Assembly (NCBI RefSeq): GCF_011075055.1
Contig: NC_058140.1
Coordinates: 16,245,945-16,309,944, forward strand
DNA: 64,000 bases
Source of the DNA: Mangifera indica
Taxonomy: Eukaryota; Streptophyta; Magnoliopsida; Sapindales; Anacardiaceae
Direction of reading: 5' to 3'
Part shown: one piece after another, positions 63,582-64,000 of the stretch
Layout: the number at the start of each line of letters is the position of its first letter
How positions within the stretch are numbered: the stretch's first letter is position 1
Program-made: the position numbers and the translations under genes
The notes under the pieces: model-generated
Database searches by the model: none
Seen by the model: only the letters and a program-made list of their open reading frames with translations
What the model was told of the DNA's origin: nothing

Positions 63582-64000
63582 CTAATTCTGTAATTCCAAG
63601 CACTGTTGAGGTTGGGGGTAAATGGCATTTTGATTAGAGAAGAGAGGTTTCGGATGGCACAGGATGGGAACAGTGAAAAAACATACCATAAAATCCTTTG
63701 ATTTCAATTCATGAAGAATTTGCTCTGATTCACAATCTCTGTGAAGAATTTTGGCACCACATCCTGCTGTATCGACTGATCCAACAGCCTCTTCATCAAC
63801 CAAAACTGCAGCTACATTAGAAGTTCCTGACTTGGTGTCTGGAATCTGTTGATGAGTGCAAAGGGAAAAAATGTCCTCAAATAGGATTTAGGATATATAA
63901 CAAGAAAGATAAATAGAAGTCTTCCCAGTTTCGAATTACATACACAAATTGAACAATGCTAGAACCCATAATCCAATATACCTCAAACATTGCTTCTGTA
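63582..64000 (-). CDS. 3' end of an unidentified gene (truncated by the window edge)
   Basis: Three minus-strand exons join in frame: 64000-63982 (partial, encoding TEAMFE), 63845-63687 (53 aa, starts IPDTKSGTSNVAAVLVDEEA and ends ILHELKSKDFM) and 63602-63582 (CLELQN then stop). All splice sites are GT-AG. The fragment is acidic and hydrophilic with no domain I recognise. A longer alternative frame at 63431-63628 (AWNYRISMLSDKVANMRREF) also looks protein-like, but it does not join in phase from the preceding exon. The end of the gene may thus differ, or alternative splicing may be used. No function is proposed. Confidence 0.55.

Noticed and set aside
1..64000. Bacterial features: CRISPR arrays, operons, phage genes, toxin-antitoxin pairs
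   Set aside because: None are present; spliced genes and plant families show this is a plant nuclear sequence.

Overview
This window is nuclear DNA from a flowering plant, most likely a eudicot. It is AT-rich. The genes are cut by many GT-AG introns, the long intergenic stretches hold short inverted-repeat transposons, and every recognisable protein has a close plant family. No prokaryotic or organellar features were seen. I rebuilt the genes by hand by joining exons at splice sites. All five complete models whose first and last codons lie in the window close in frame at the length expected for the family.

Layout, left to right. 1-5.4 kb: no intact gene; an LTR-retrotransposon relic, a tandemly duplicated MITE and coding-like fragments on the minus strand. 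5.5-11.9 kb: ARF1-type auxin response factor (minus, 14 coding exons, 686 aa). 12-17 kb: AT-rich repeats and MITEs. 17.1 kb: tRNA-Val(AAC) (minus). 17.4-25.4 kb: spindle-checkpoint protein MAD1 (plus, 16 exons, 729 aa). 26.1-30.6 kb: dihydroorotase PYR4 (plus, 7 coding exons, 346 aa). 30.6-38.8 kb: gene-free, with repeat remnants. 38.9-41.6 kb: NPF4.3/4.4-type transporter (plus, 5 exons, 606 aa). 41.7-46 kb: a 1.9-kb inverted-repeat element, microsatellites and a dead hAT transposase fragment. 46.3-49.5 kb: Tudor-domain splicing factor SPF30/SMNDC1 type (plus, 8 exons, 297 aa). 51.0-60.6 kb: CAND1, the cullin exchange factor (minus, 28 coding exons, 1218 aa), convergent with SPF30. 61-63.1 kb: MITEs. 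63.6-64 kb: the last exons of an unidentified minus-strand gene that runs off the window.

The genes do not form a pathway. They are mostly single housekeeping or regulatory genes: auxin transcription, mitotic checkpoint, pyrimidine synthesis, nitrate/peptide-family transport, splicing and SCF ubiquitin ligase cycling. There is a loose link, since ARF1 responds to auxin and CAND1 is needed for SCF-TIR1 auxin signalling, but adjacency does not imply co-regulation. From memory of Arabidopsis locus numbers, ARF1/NPF4.3 and SPF30/CAND1 are each neighbours there too, so the window appears to join two conserved microsyntenic blocks. I found no convincing new biological system. The most useful leads are the repeat families and a few gene-level details: the PYR4 start, a Mad2-binding motif and an E2F-like site in MAD1, and the proline-free NPF4 linker.
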